Origin: a virus
DNA: 63,009 nt
Direction: 5' to 3' (one strand)
IMG/VR virus record: IMGVR_UViG_3300036774_000098
Location: 1-63,009 of that record
Shown: one piece after another, positions 54,677 to 62,279 of the stretch
Layout of the letters: each line of letters begins with the position of its first letter
Numbering within the stretch: position 1 is the stretch's first letter
Made by a program: the position numbers and the translations under genes
The notes under the pieces: model-generated
Databases searched by the model: none
What the model saw: the letters and a program-made list of their open reading frames with translations, nothing else
What the model was told of the DNA's origin: nothing

Positions 54677-54862
54677 ATGACAGAGCCAAGACACCCGGCC
54701 TCGGACGGGGAATACCACGACATCCCCGACGTCGCCGATCAGACGGCCCAGGAAGCCGAGGACAGGGGCGTAGAGCCCCAGCCCAGCGCTCCCCTGGACT
54801 ATGCCGACGCCGACGTCCCGGACGTCGCAGGCGAGGCCCAGAGCGGGTACAGGTGGCCATGA
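54677..54862 (+). CDS. Small acidic hypothetical protein
   Basis: 61 residues, AAAGGAGG 8 bases before the ATG. Acidic and Pro/Ala-rich (EYHDIPDVADQTAQEAEDRG). It contains DIPDVAD, close to EIPDLAGD in the protein two genes downstream, so the two are probably diverged copies. Overlaps the next start by 4 bases. Function unknown. Confidence 0.6.
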   Translation: MTEPRHPASDGEYHDIPDVADQTAQEAEDRGVEPQPSAPLDYADADVPDVAGEAQSGYRWP

Positions 54863-54984
54863 GCGACGAGCCCCATCACACGCCCCCGCCCGGCGAAGAG
54901 CCCCAAGAGGCCGAGCCGGTAACCGTAGCCCCCGAGGTCCACGTGGAGATCCACAACCTCGACGACGAGAGGACCGAGATATGA
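54859..54984 (+). CDS. 41-residue acidic peptide
   Basis: MSDEPHHTPPPGEEPQEAEP followed by a Val/Glu-rich strand. Coupled on both sides by ATGA overlaps. Same MSDE start as the next gene. No family. Confidence 0.5.
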   Translation: MSDEPHHTPPPGEEPQEAEPVTVAPEVHVEIHNLDDERTEI

Positions 54985-55142
54985 GCGACGAAGACACGCA
55001 GGACCACAACCCGACTAACACCCACCCGGCGTCGAGCGGCGGCCCCTACGAGATCCCGGACCTCGCCGGCGACACGGCAGACATTGCCGACGAGTTTGAG
55101 TTCAACTACGCCCAGGCGGCGTTTGATATGGAGAAGCACTGA
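54981..55142 (+). CDS. 53-residue acidic hypothetical protein
   Basis: MSDEDTQDHNPTNTHPASSG then PYEIPDLAGDTADIADEFEF. The EIPDLAGDTAD segment resembles DIPDVADQTAQ of the gene at 54677. Its stop shares a base with the ATG of the Tad2-like gene (TGATGG), so these acidic genes are expressed with it. Confidence 0.55.
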   Translation: MSDEDTQDHNPTNTHPASSGGPYEIPDLAGDTADIADEFEFNYAQAAFDMEKH

Positions 55143-55435
55143 TGGTGTCAGGACTCACATTCGAAGAGGCTCTTCAGTCCGTAAAGCAAGGCTCCAGAAT
55201 CTATCGAGCTGGCTGGAACGGCAAGAACCAGTTCCTGTCACTTGCCCCTGGCAACAGCCACCTGCCAGCAGGATCAATCTGGAGCCGTCATGGCCGCGAG
55301 TTTGCCGAGCTGCTCGGCGGAAGCATTGCTGTCGCCCCGTCCTTGACCCTCAAGAACTCCCAGGACCAGCTCGTCATGGGATGGGTTCCGAGCACTGGCG
55401 ATCTGTTCGCCGAGGATTGGGTGGCTGAGGAATGA
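55142..55435 (+). CDS. tad2: Tad2-like anti-Thoeris protein (DUF2829)
   Basis: 97 residues. LTFEEALQSVKQGSRIYRAG, WNGKNQFLSLAPG and the final DLFAEDWVAEE match the DUF2829 pattern (EAL-KxG, GWNGK, DxxAxDW). Characterised members, Tad2, bind the cyclic signal made by Thoeris TIR proteins and so block that host defence. Small, cytoplasmic and early-type position, as expected for an anti-defence sponge. Ligand-pocket residues cannot be confirmed by eye. Confidence 0.78.
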   Translation: MVSGLTFEEALQSVKQGSRIYRAGWNGKNQFLSLAPGNSHLPAGSIWSRHGREFAELLGGSIAVAPSLTLKNSQDQLVMGWVPSTGDLFAEDWVAEE

Positions 55436-55587
55436 GTTGCCCCGTCTGCGGCCAAGACAGCTGCTCATGCCAAGCAGATCTCTTCGACGCATTTATTGGC
55501 GGTGGACCGGCTGACGTCCCCCCGGAGCACCAGCCCCACCACATACCCCCTGCCGAGCCCGATCCTGATAACGACAACGACCCTTGA
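55432..55587 (+). CDS. 51-residue cysteine-containing protein
   Basis: MSCPVCGQDSCSCQADLFDA has a CPxCG knuckle and a CxC pair, a probable zinc site. The rest is Pro/Asp/His-rich, ending in PAEPDPDNDNDP, which contains the recurrent 11-mer. Overlaps the Tad2-like stop by 4 bases and is followed by a terminator. Confidence 0.55.
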   Translation: MSCPVCGQDSCSCQADLFDAFIGGGPADVPPEHQPHHIPPAEPDPDNDNDP

Positions 55588-55635
55588 CAGGAGTCAGCAT
55601 CTATACTATATCCCTCTCTGCATGATTAGTTCTAC

Positions 55636-55678
55636 AAAAAGAGCCCGCCCCTGAGCACGATGCAGGGACGGGCTTTTC
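55636..55678. terminator. Bidirectional terminator between convergent operons
   Basis: AGCCCG-C-CCCTG pairs with CAGGG-A-CGGGCT, flanked by AAAAA on the left and TTTT on the right, so it works on both strands: for the acidic/Tad2 operon (plus) and the Rha operon (minus). Confidence 0.85.
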
Positions 55679-55683
55679 TCATT

Positions 55684-56070
55684 TCAGCTGTGCCTCGCCG
55701 TCATCTTCCACCCAGGCTCTTCCCAGGGGATGCCGTTGACTGTGCAGAACTCCTGCAGGGCCTGACGCCATTTCGGCAGGTCATAGGTCATCATATCGGC
55801 TGGAGACAGGTCGGCATGTTCCCACCTGCCAGCCTCCTTCTTCGTCCCGATGATGTAGACGTAGCTGACGGTGTTCCCATTGTAGAAGTCTCCGCTCTTG
55901 CCGAGGTTGACTTTGCCGTCCTTCTTCCCGCACACGGGATAGGGAACAGAGTCATCATCCTCGTCGACCATGGCGGACAGCCGCTCATGGAGCTTCTCGT
56001 CCATCTCGTAGTCTTCGTCCCAGAGGAACGGGAACCCGAAATACAGCACCGCATTGATATCGACGCCCAT
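55684..56070 (-). CDS. Hypothetical protein
   Basis: 128 residues. MGVDINAVLYFGFPFLWDED, YPVCGKKDGKVNLGKSGDFY and SPADMMTYDLPKWRQALQEF suggest a compact alpha/beta protein with a single cysteine. Stop codon 6 bases from the terminator stem. Its start shares a base with the Rha gene's stop. Family not recognised. Confidence 0.6.
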   Translation of the reverse strand: MGVDINAVLYFGFPFLWDEDYEMDEKLHERLSAMVDEDDDSVPYPVCGKKDGKVNLGKSGDFYNGNTVSYVYIIGTKKEAGRWEHADLSPADMMTYDLPKWRQALQEFCTVNGIPWEEPGWKMTARHS

Positions 56071-56903
56071 CAGTCATCTCCACTTCCATAGACGGTGTCA
56101 TCATGACGGAGCCGGTTCACCATGGCCCGCTCTTCCTCATGCTCGGCCCTGGCGTCTTCAAGCTGCACGTTGAGGATCTTGGCCAGCTTGACCATCCCGT
56201 CGTTCGTCACATGGACGGCCGACACCCGCTCCCGCTCGCCAGTGCTCCTATCGACGTAGGCGGCAGGACCATGGCACAGCCAGCCCTTGTCGAGGATCGG
56301 CTGGTAGGCGACGCTGCGGCGTCCCTTGGAGTGAGCCCGCCAGTGAAGCCACCCGATGTTGTGGAGCCAATTGATGAACGGCAGAGGATTCATCTTCAGG
56401 TCCTTGGCAGCGATCTGCAGGGACACGCTGCCAGGGGTGACGCGCAGCCGTTCGATGGCGTCCACGTCGGGCTGCATGACCTCGACCCTGCTCTCCAGGG
56501 CCAGGACCTTCTTCTCGGCCTCGATCGCCATGGTGAGGATTTCCAGGCGCGTCATGCTTGACGGGTTCTGACGACGCGTCAGCTCCTTCTCCATCGCCTC
56601 GAAGGCGTCGAGGAAGGCTGACTTCCATTTCATCGCCGCCGCTCCGGTGAACCCCATCGCCAGCAGACTGAACCCACGCCGGTTCATCTCGTAGCACCGG
56701 GCTTTTGCCTTGTTCTTTGCAACGTAGGATAGAACCCCAAAATTGGGGACCTCTCTAGTTGCATCTTTGAGAAGGTTGTCTATGTCGCGGAGGACATGAT
56801 CGTGCCGTTTGCCGAATTTGTCGGCGACCTCCAGGGAGGAAACGACCGGGACGCCTTCGCCGTTCTTGACGACGACGACGAGTTCGTGTAGTTTTTCGTT
56901 CAT
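56070..56903 (-). CDS. Rha-family regulatory protein with antirepressor (ANT) domain
   Basis: 277 residues. Residues 16-105 are the pRha domain: VSSLEVADKFGKRHDHVLRD, IDNLL, YEMNRRGFSLLAMGFTGAAA, MKWKSAFLDAFEAME. The C-terminal part (LRVTPGSVSLQIAAKDLKMN, FINWLHNIGWLHWRAHSKGR, HVTNDGMVKLAKIL) is the KilAC/ANT antirepressor domain. Such proteins control phage gene expression or relieve repression and are common in both temperate and virulent phages. AAGGGAAGAC precedes the ATG. Confidence 0.88.
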   Translation of the reverse strand: MNEKLHELVVVVKNGEGVPVVSSLEVADKFGKRHDHVLRDIDNLLKDATREVPNFGVLSYVAKNKAKARCYEMNRRGFSLLAMGFTGAAAMKWKSAFLDAFEAMEKELTRRQNPSSMTRLEILTMAIEAEKKVLALESRVEVMQPDVDAIERLRVTPGSVSLQIAAKDLKMNPLPFINWLHNIGWLHWRAHSKGRRSVAYQPILDKGWLCHGPAAYVDRSTGERERVSAVHVTNDGMVKLAKILNVQLEDARAEHEEERAMVNRLRHDDTVYGSGDD

Positions 56904-56924
56904 AGTAACTGTCTTCCCTTGATG

Positions 56925-56963
56925 GGCCGCTCTGGGTATTTCGCCAGAGCGGCCTTTCTGTTT
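56925..56963 (+). terminator. 11-bp hairpin with T-rich tail
   Basis: GGCCGCTCTGG (56925-56935) and CCAGAGCGGCC (56944-56954), then TTTCTGTTT on the plus strand. As the genes here are on the minus strand, it may instead act as a 5' leader hairpin of the Rha message, 22 bases before its start codon. Confidence 0.6.
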
Positions 56964-57208
56964 CAGCTATCTTCGAACGTGAGTTTCACGGTGACAGGCT
57001 TACCGCTCAGAACACTGTGGGTGATGTTCACCTCAATCTCCGTCTCCTCGATCGAAGGGGATGGCAAGTCGTTCAGCTTCAGAGCGTACAACTTGACGGC
57101 TTGGCCGCCATGGTTGTCCTTCAGGAGCTCGATGGCGGTATCCGCGTCCGTGGCCGCCTCGTAATCATCGTCTTCGTTTACCGCGATGTAAACCGTAGCG
57201 TCTGCCAT
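56963..57208 (-). CDS. Small acidic hypothetical protein
   Basis: 81 residues from ATG 57208 with AAAGGAGA upstream. Alternating strands (TVYIAVNEDDDYEAATDADT, AVKLYALKLNDLPSPS, VTVKLTFEDS) suggest a small beta-grasp or sandwich. Unknown function. Just upstream lies a TATAGACAATTTGGGCTATAAG stretch split over two halves that may hold its promoter, not resolvable. Confidence 0.6.
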   Translation of the reverse strand: MADATVYIAVNEDDDYEAATDADTAIELLKDNHGGQAVKLYALKLNDLPSPSIEETEIEVNITHSVLSGKPVTVKLTFEDS

Positions 57209-57290
57209 GCATATCTCCTTTGTATAGACAATTTGGGCTATAAGCAACCCTCGCGACGCCCAGACCGCACCTGGACGCCGACAGCGTGGC

Positions 57291-57521
57291 TTACCGCATC
57301 TTCGCTTCGTGGATGATGGCCTTGATCCTGAGCTCGGCCAGTTTCATGGCGAAGTCGAGCTCCTCGTATACCTGCATGGCCTTGTTCATCAGGTCGCCGT
57401 CAGCGTCGAGCCGCTCAAGGTCGTCTGGGGCCTCGCCCATAACGAGCTGGATGGTGTCGCAGCGATCGCTGATGTCCTGAGCTTTATCGACCAGTTCCCC
57501 TGGCGTTATCACGTTATCCAT
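57291..57521 (-). CDS. Small helical hypothetical protein
   Basis: 76 residues, all helix (LVDKAQDISDRCDTIQLVMG, KAMQVYEELDFAMKLAELRI), AAAGGAG upstream of the ATG. The gene lies directly after the terminator of the DUF7227 gene. No family. Confidence 0.6.
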   Translation of the reverse strand: MDNVITPGELVDKAQDISDRCDTIQLVMGEAPDDLERLDADGDLMNKAMQVYEELDFAMKLAELRIKAIIHEAKMR

Positions 57522-57538
57522 GGTATTCTCCTTTGACG

Positions 57539-57568
57539 AAAAAGGAGCTGGCGGAAACCACCAGCCCC
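57539..57568 (-). terminator. Terminator after the DUF7227 gene
   Basis: On the minus strand GGGGCTGG-T-GG pairs with CC-G-CCAGCTCC around TTT and is followed by TTTTT. Confidence 0.75.
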
Positions 57569-57581
57569 TGAGGCTTAGAAC

Positions 57582-58391
57582 TCAGACCTCGCCCCGAGCG
57601 ACGGCCTCAGCCTGCCGAGCCCGGCATCCATGGGCCTTAAACCCAACGATAGTCCTCCTGATCGACGAGGCGCATAGGCGGCAAGTGTCGCACGTCAGGT
57701 TCCTGGCAGTTGTTGCAGGACAAACAACAACTCGATGTCCTTCAGGCGTATGCCCTCCGCTATCAGGATAGTCCATCGGTAGGACGACAACCACGGGAGC
57801 AGTGGTCAGCTTCTTCAGCTCGTCGGCATGCTCAACCGTATTGGCTGAGACGTTCACCGTGAAGCCTCGATAGTTGGCCTCATCGATGATGGCTGCGTTC
57901 CACTCAAACCCCACGGTGTAATGGGTGTAGGTGAATCCCTTCTTCCCTTTGTTGGCCTCGGCCAGCATCAGCACCGCGTCGCGGTCGAGGATCACGCCGT
58001 CTCCAGGCAGGTCGCCCGCCTGATTGTGCCGCCAGAAGGTTCCTTTCGGGAGGGCCTTCACATCGGCGCAGAAGGCATCCCAGGGCTTGCCTTTCTCTTT
58101 CCGGGTCACTGCGTCCCAGAAGATCCTCATCGGCCCTCCACGGGCGTAGCAGGACGCCTCACGGAATGGACAGTCTTCGACGCAGGTGTCGGCCGTCGTG
58201 GTGCTCACCGGGATAGGCCCGGTCTTTGTGTTGGTTGACCGCAGCGTCAACGCCGCCTGATAGTCGCCCATCTTTTCCGGGGCGGCCCACGTCTCGACAG
58301 CTCTTCTGGCTGCGCTCCGGGCGCCGCTCTTGCGCAGCATGTCCTGTTCCTCTGGAGTTAAGCCCTCCAGGGTTGAATAGAAATCACGCAT
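57582..58391 (-). CDS. DUF7227-like cysteine-motif phage protein
   Basis: 269 residues from ATG 58391 (ACGGAGA upstream). NTKTGPIPVSTTTADTCVED, CPFREASCYARGGPMRIFW carries the C-x3-C-x6-C cluster typical of DUF7227 and reminiscent of the Gp37/Gp68-type proteins. A second cluster, CPATTARNLTCDTCRLCASS, lies near the C-terminus. The alpha/beta core (TVGFEWNAAIIDEANYRGFT) fits a TIM-barrel-like protein with metal or Fe-S binding, but activity is unknown. Its leader (58401-58415) is complementary to the start of the RNA at 52031. Confidence 0.7.
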   Translation of the reverse strand: MRDFYSTLEGLTPEEQDMLRKSGARSAARRAVETWAAPEKMGDYQAALTLRSTNTKTGPIPVSTTTADTCVEDCPFREASCYARGGPMRIFWDAVTRKEKGKPWDAFCADVKALPKGTFWRHNQAGDLPGDGVILDRDAVLMLAEANKGKKGFTYTHYTVGFEWNAAIIDEANYRGFTVNVSANTVEHADELKKLTTAPVVVVLPMDYPDSGGHTPEGHRVVVCPATTARNLTCDTCRLCASSIRRTIVGFKAHGCRARQAEAVARGEV

Positions 58392-58472
58392 AGAAATCTC
58401 CGTTTGGTTTCGGGTCTGGACATTGGAGTCCATCCCACGCCTCCCCGAGAGAAGGCGTGAAATTGACTTCAA

Positions 58473-59072
58473 TTATTCGTAGCTCACCGTGGGCTCAGCG
58501 AGCCTATACAGGTGATCCTTCAGCATGAACGCGGCGTCGATGACCTCGATCTCTCCGCCCATGGAGTGGAACGACTTCGAGAATTCGCCCGTGCCGCCGA
58601 CGCCGCCTTCGTTGCCATCCCAGAACGCCAGGAGCTTGGTCTTGTCGGCGTGATCCATGGCCAACTGCGCCATGAGGTTGTTGGCGTCGGTGTAGTCCGA
58701 GCTGACGCCATTGCCTGCCAGGGCGGTGAACAGTTGAGCCCCGTCGATCACCTTCTTCATCCGTCGTTCCCAGCAGAACTGGTCAGGCTCACCGATCGAG
58801 CCCTTGATGAACTCCTCGATGGAGCGGGGCAGGACGATCATGGTGTCGAGCCCCAAATGCTGGGCAACCTCCAGGAAGATGATGTCAGCTCCCTTCGCCG
58901 CGCTGGCGATGCAGATGATTTCGCCATCAGTGTCGTGCCAAGCATTACGCAGGCTCTTTCTTATGGACTCTTTCACGTCCTCATACATGGTCGCCGGGAA
59001 CCGAGGCTCCTTGCGGCCAGACGCGTCGATCATGTGTCCGGTGAACACCAGACCCAGTTCGTAGCTCTTCAT
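58473..59072 (-). CDS. SLOG-like nucleotide-binding protein
   Basis: 199 residues from ATG 59072 (AAAAGGAGGAAGG upstream). The chain LGLVFTGHMIDASGRKEPRF, ICIASAAKGADIIFLEVAQH, DTMIVLPRSIEEFIKGSI, KTKLLAFWDGNEGGVGGTGE has the Rossmann-like signature GAD...VLP...WDG-GGTG of SLOG domains, which bind nucleotide-derived ligands in defence and signalling proteins. Here it stands alone with no effector domain, so a ligand sponge or a small-molecule hydrolase is conceivable. Same genome region as the Tad2-like gene. Confidence 0.65.
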   Translation of the reverse strand: MKSYELGLVFTGHMIDASGRKEPRFPATMYEDVKESIRKSLRNAWHDTDGEIICIASAAKGADIIFLEVAQHLGLDTMIVLPRSIEEFIKGSIGEPDQFCWERRMKKVIDGAQLFTALAGNGVSSDYTDANNLMAQLAMDHADKTKLLAFWDGNEGGVGGTGEFSKSFHSMGGEIEVIDAAFMLKDHLYRLAEPTVSYE

Positions 59073-59101
59073 GCCTTCCTCCTTTTGGTTGTGGCACGGC
59101 C

Positions 59102-59125
59102 TATCCCCCCGTCTCCGAGGGGATA
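59102..59125. other. Intercistronic hairpin
   Basis: TATCCCC (59102-59108) and GGGGATA (59119-59125) pair perfectly over a 10-base loop, in the 62-base gap between the DUF932 and SLOG genes. There is no T-run. Confidence 0.6.
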
Positions 59126-59134
59126 AACGCTGCC

Positions 59135-60052
59135 TCAAGCCGCCTTCTTCATCCAATCATCAGCCAGATTGCTGATGTCCCGTTCGAACTTCAGCCCGCT
59201 GTCGAGGGCCTTGATCCCGGTCACTGACCGAGGGCGGGGCAGGAGCTTACGCTCTTCATCTGACGCTTTGTTGTAGCGATCGATGGCCGCCCAGGGCTTC
59301 TGGCCGCCCAGCCTCAGGTTCTCCTCCAGGAGCTGGTAGACGCCCCAAAGGTTGCTGTCTGTGTCGCCGACGCGGAGCGTCTCGAAGAGCTGCATCGGGT
59401 AGATCGGAGCTTTGTCTTTCTCCCAACGGAGCAGCAGGGCCTCCTCCGCCATGGCGATGGCCGCTCCTTTCCTCATAGGCGTGTCGATCATCGCCTGACG
59501 CCACTCGCTGATGACGCCAATCGAGCCCATCATCTTCAGGGCCGCCTCGATCACGTCCATGACGTTCAAACGCACATGGCTCAGGCGGATAGCCTCAGCG
59601 ACGCGGCCGGCGATCAGCCCATTGCCGCACAGAAGCTCCAGGAGCCCGGCGAACATCTGGATGGAGCAGCGGCCGGCATGGTCGCCGACGTAGCCCACCT
59701 GCCCGTAGAAGCCCCGCCCGGCCGGATCATAGATGTCCGGGTGCCGGTACATGACGAGGTGCTTCATGAAGGCTTCCTTGACCAGCGCCTCCTCCTTAGC
59801 CTCTGGCGTGTGATCGACAGGACGAGCCCGCTGCTTGACCACTTTCACCGGGTAGAACCCAGCGTCCACCATCTTCTCGTGAACCAGAGACGTCGGCACG
59901 TGGACGTAGCTGGCTCCACGCTTCTCGTGCTTCTCAGTCTTGAAGATCGACGGCGCAAAGGCCATCAGCTCTTCGTCACTGATCTGCGTCGCCGACGTCA
60001 GAGTGTTCATCGATCCATGCGCGAACCGGGTGAATGGCCTCATCATTGTCAT
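59135..60052 (-). CDS. DUF932 family protein
   Basis: 305 residues with AAAGGAGA before the ATG. YVHVPTSLVHEKMVDAGFYP, MKHLVMYRHPDI, RCSIQMFAGLLELLCGNGLI and RLSHVRLNVMDVIEA are the conserved landmarks of DUF932, a family frequent in phages and plasmids whose role is unknown. Length is normal. The first 77 bases overlap the upstream gene. Confidence 0.82.
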   Translation of the reverse strand: MTMMRPFTRFAHGSMNTLTSATQISDEELMAFAPSIFKTEKHEKRGASYVHVPTSLVHEKMVDAGFYPVKVVKQRARPVDHTPEAKEEALVKEAFMKHLVMYRHPDIYDPAGRGFYGQVGYVGDHAGRCSIQMFAGLLELLCGNGLIAGRVAEAIRLSHVRLNVMDVIEAALKMMGSIGVISEWRQAMIDTPMRKGAAIAMAEEALLLRWEKDKAPIYPMQLFETLRVGDTDSNLWGVYQLLEENLRLGGQKPWAAIDRYNKASDEERKLLPRPRSVTGIKALDSGLKFERDISNLADDWMKKAA

Positions 60053-60248
60053 TGAAGGTCTCCTTTAGTGCTCGATGATAAAAATGGACTGCAAGCCTGA
60101 TGGCTTGGTTCTTGGTTATTTTGCCGTGGCCCCTAAAGATGTTAAAGGCCACGATTTCGTCGAGTTTGTGGGTGATCTTAAACTCGGGTATGTCTTTGAG
60201 AGAAAAGAGCTCCTGGCCGTTCTCCTTCACTTTGATGTATTTTGACAT
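59976..60248 (-). CDS. Hypothetical protein, possible ribbon-helix-helix
   Basis: 90 residues, GAGGAGA upstream. An N-terminal strand (SKYIKVKENGQELFSLKD) and a helix pair (ITKNQAIRLAVHFYHRALKE) could form an Arc-type fold, but the match is weak. Its tail overlaps the DUF932 gene by 77 bases, a large overlap for this phage, so the true stop region may be a compromise between two frames. Confidence 0.55.
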   Translation of the reverse strand: MSKYIKVKENGQELFSLKDIPEFKITHKLDEIVAFNIFRGHGKITKNQAIRLAVHFYHRALKETFNDNDEAIHPVRAWIDEHSDVGDADQ

Positions 60249-60315
60249 ATCGTCTCCTCACTACAACAGCACTGTACCACCCCCAGGGCTCCCTGTCCCT
60301 ACGCCTTTAGTCTAA

Positions 60316-60771
60316 CTATACTTCGATAAACTCTCCTCCTTCCTCGACGAACAGCTCCAGAACTGCTATCATTCTCGTCTGATACCCCTTGCCGCCCGTT
60401 TTATAGTGATGGAGCAGCTTGGTCGGTATGCGGAGATTGATGGCCGTCCGGTTCGCTTCCTCCTTCGACGGCAGCACAACGAAGCGCTTGGCGTCAGGAG
60501 GCAGCACGGGGCGCACACGCGGCGCTTTCCGTTTCTTGGGTGATGGCGAGGGCTTAGGCTTCTTCGCCCGTGTGCGGGCTTCCTTGGGCTCTACAGCCAC
60601 CATCTCGGATTCAGTGATGATCGGGCCAGGAGCTTCGCGCATCGACTGGCCACCGTAAGCAGGCGCGCCAGACATCACGTCGCCCGGCAGAATATGATTG
60701 GGAGCAGCGACGCTCCAGACATTCGACTCATTGCCCGGCAGGCGGACATTGCCAACTCTTTTTATGGCCAT
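60316..60771 (-). CDS. Ribbon-helix-helix (BrnA-like) protein
   Basis: 151 residues from ATG 60771 (AGGAGG upstream). The first 60 are mixed, 80-105 are Lys/Pro-rich (KKPKPSPSPKKRKAPRVRPV), and the last 45 (TAINLRIPTKLLHHYKTGGK, GYQTRMIAVLELFVEEGG) match the RHH of BrnA-type antitoxins with their GKGYQTRxNAxL box. No BrnT-like toxin is adjacent, so a stand-alone DNA-binding regulator is likely. Confidence 0.72.
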   Translation of the reverse strand: MAIKRVGNVRLPGNESNVWSVAAPNHILPGDVMSGAPAYGGQSMREAPGPIITESEMVAVEPKEARTRAKKPKPSPSPKKRKAPRVRPVLPPDAKRFVVLPSKEEANRTAINLRIPTKLLHHYKTGGKGYQTRMIAVLELFVEEGGEFIEV

Positions 60772-60940
60772 ATCGGCCTCCTGTTCATCGTTTGCGATGG
60801 ATGGAGTTTGCCATTTGCGGCCATAAAAGTATATACCGGAGGAGTTTCCCCTTGAGGGATAGCCCGTCATCGAGTAAGCTGAGGTCGATATGCACCTTCC
60901 AAAGTTCCTGGCCTTATTCACCCATCACGCTGGAGCAGAC

Positions 60941-61234
60941 ATGAGTCTCGAATTCGACAAGCTGAAGAACAGAGTCGCCGTGGCCGTCGCGACCATTACC
61001 CATCAGAATACGCTGATCGGGGAGAAGGACGCCAAAATCACTGAGCTCCATGCTCAGATCGGCAGCCTCCTGGCCGCTTCACCTGCGGCGCCGGAAATCA
61101 AGGAAGAGGACTACGCCGCCCTCACGGCTCAGATCGAGACTGCGGTGCTTCCTCTCGAAGTCACGGGCGCAGCCCTTGCCGAGCCCACCATTCTGCCCCA
61201 GGCAGATCCGGCTCATCCCGCTCTCCAGGGTTAA
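60941..61234 (+). CDS. Small coiled-coil protein upstream of the small terminase
   Basis: 97 residues from ATG 60941 with GGAGCAGAC upstream. Residues 1-45 are heptad-like (LEFDKLKNRVAVAVATITHQ), resembling short phage proteins with alternating coil used as structural or regulatory subunits. The end is Pro/Ala-rich. TTGAGG, 17 bases, TAAGCT near 60852-60880 could be its promoter. Stops 4 bases before the terminase gene. Confidence 0.6.
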   Translation: MSLEFDKLKNRVAVAVATITHQNTLIGEKDAKITELHAQIGSLLAASPAAPEIKEEDYAALTAQIETAVLPLEVTGAALAEPTILPQADPAHPALQG

Positions 61235-61238
61235 CGCC

Positions 61239-62039
61239 ATGCGCCGACGCTTTCCAGCACCAACAGCCAGCTCTCGGATGCGCCTGAGAGTCAAATTCGA
61301 TAAGGCGAATCCCTTCCCTATCCTTGGCGATCTCGTCAGGGAGAAGAGAGGCAGCGCCACGCGTCGAGAGGCTGGCTTAGAGGCAGGCGTCGGCGGCCAC
61401 GTGATTCTCGACATCGAAAACCACTACAGCGCCTTGGCTGACGAGATCGAGCTCTTGTGCCGTTGGGTTGGCGTCAGTCCTGAGAACGTCCAGACGCCGC
61501 CTCCTATCGTCATGCGCTCATTCGGCCGCCCGACGAGGGACGGTACGAGCGTACAGCCCATCCTGGATGACATCCTCGACTGGATCAGCAATGGCCAGCC
61601 TCTCGCCAAGTACGAGAGCACGCGCTTCCAGGTGGATAGCGCCCGCGCCAAGCGTCTGGTGACGCAATACCTGAGAACGTCGAAAGAGTTCGCCGCGGCG
61701 CACGCCGTAGCCAAAGCGATCGGCGCCCATCATCTGGTGGACGAAACCATCAGCATCGCCGATAATTCGAAGATCGCCACCGGGCAGGCGGCAAACATGA
61801 TCAAGGCCCGCCAATGGGCTGCAGCCAAGCTGAATCCGACAGTTTACGGGAACAACTCCGAATCCAACGTCAACGTGAATGTTGGATTTGGGGACGCCCT
61901 CGAACAGTTGGAGAAGAGACGCGGCCAGAACGCCCTGGCAGCGCCGTCTCGGCGACTTGATGTGATCGACATCGACCCCCTTCCCCTTCAGCGAGCTGAC
62001 GAGAAAGAGGGTTCTGTCGCATCTCTGGCAAGCGACTAA
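61239..62039 (+). CDS. terS: Terminase small subunit-like protein
   Basis: 266 residues. The C-terminal 130 (EFAAAHAVAKAIGAHHLVDE, TISIADNSKIATGQAANMIK, ARQWAAAKLNPTVYGNNSES) match phage small terminases, in which an INDEED-like helix pair is followed by RxWxxxKLxPxxYG. The N-terminal 110 residues are extra and basic and might hold the DNA-recognition part. It would select pac or cos DNA for the large subunit at 6706. Both lie at opposite ends of the window, so the natural genome order may be circularly permuted relative to it. Confidence 0.72.
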   Translation: MRRRFPAPTASSRMRLRVKFDKANPFPILGDLVREKRGSATRREAGLEAGVGGHVILDIENHYSALADEIELLCRWVGVSPENVQTPPPIVMRSFGRPTRDGTSVQPILDDILDWISNGQPLAKYESTRFQVDSARAKRLVTQYLRTSKEFAAAHAVAKAIGAHHLVDETISIADNSKIATGQAANMIKARQWAAAKLNPTVYGNNSESNVNVNVGFGDALEQLEKRRGQNALAAPSRRLDVIDIDPLPLQRADEKEGSVASLASD

Positions 62040-62260
62040 CGCCAGAGGTCGCGTTCTTCCTGCAAAGCCTCAAGGCGCTTACGCTCCCATTCGGCCCGGC
62101 CTTCCTGCTCAGCGGCGTTGCCCAAGGCCAGGGCCATACCCACGCCGACTATGGCGATAGCCCATCCAAGGGCCACTTGTCCCGAGCTGGCGACGGCGCT
62201 TCCAAAGGCGAAAATCGCCAGTCCGCCGAAGAGAGACAAAGCTTCCTTGCTCATGATCAT
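62036..62260 (-). CDS. Small two-span membrane protein
   Basis: 74 residues from ATG 62260, with AAAGGA 5 bases upstream. Two hydrophobic segments (LFGGLAIFAFGSAVASSG, VALGWAIAIVGVGMALALG) and a charged tail (EWERKRLEALQEERDLWR), a holin-like topology. Whether it acts in lysis or early membrane functions is unknown, as it is far from the lysis cassette. Confidence 0.6.
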   Translation of the reverse strand: MIMSKEALSLFGGLAIFAFGSAVASSGQVALGWAIAIVGVGMALALGNAAEQEGRAEWERKRLEALQEERDLWR

Positions 62261-62279
62261 TTTTTCCTTTGACATGTTC

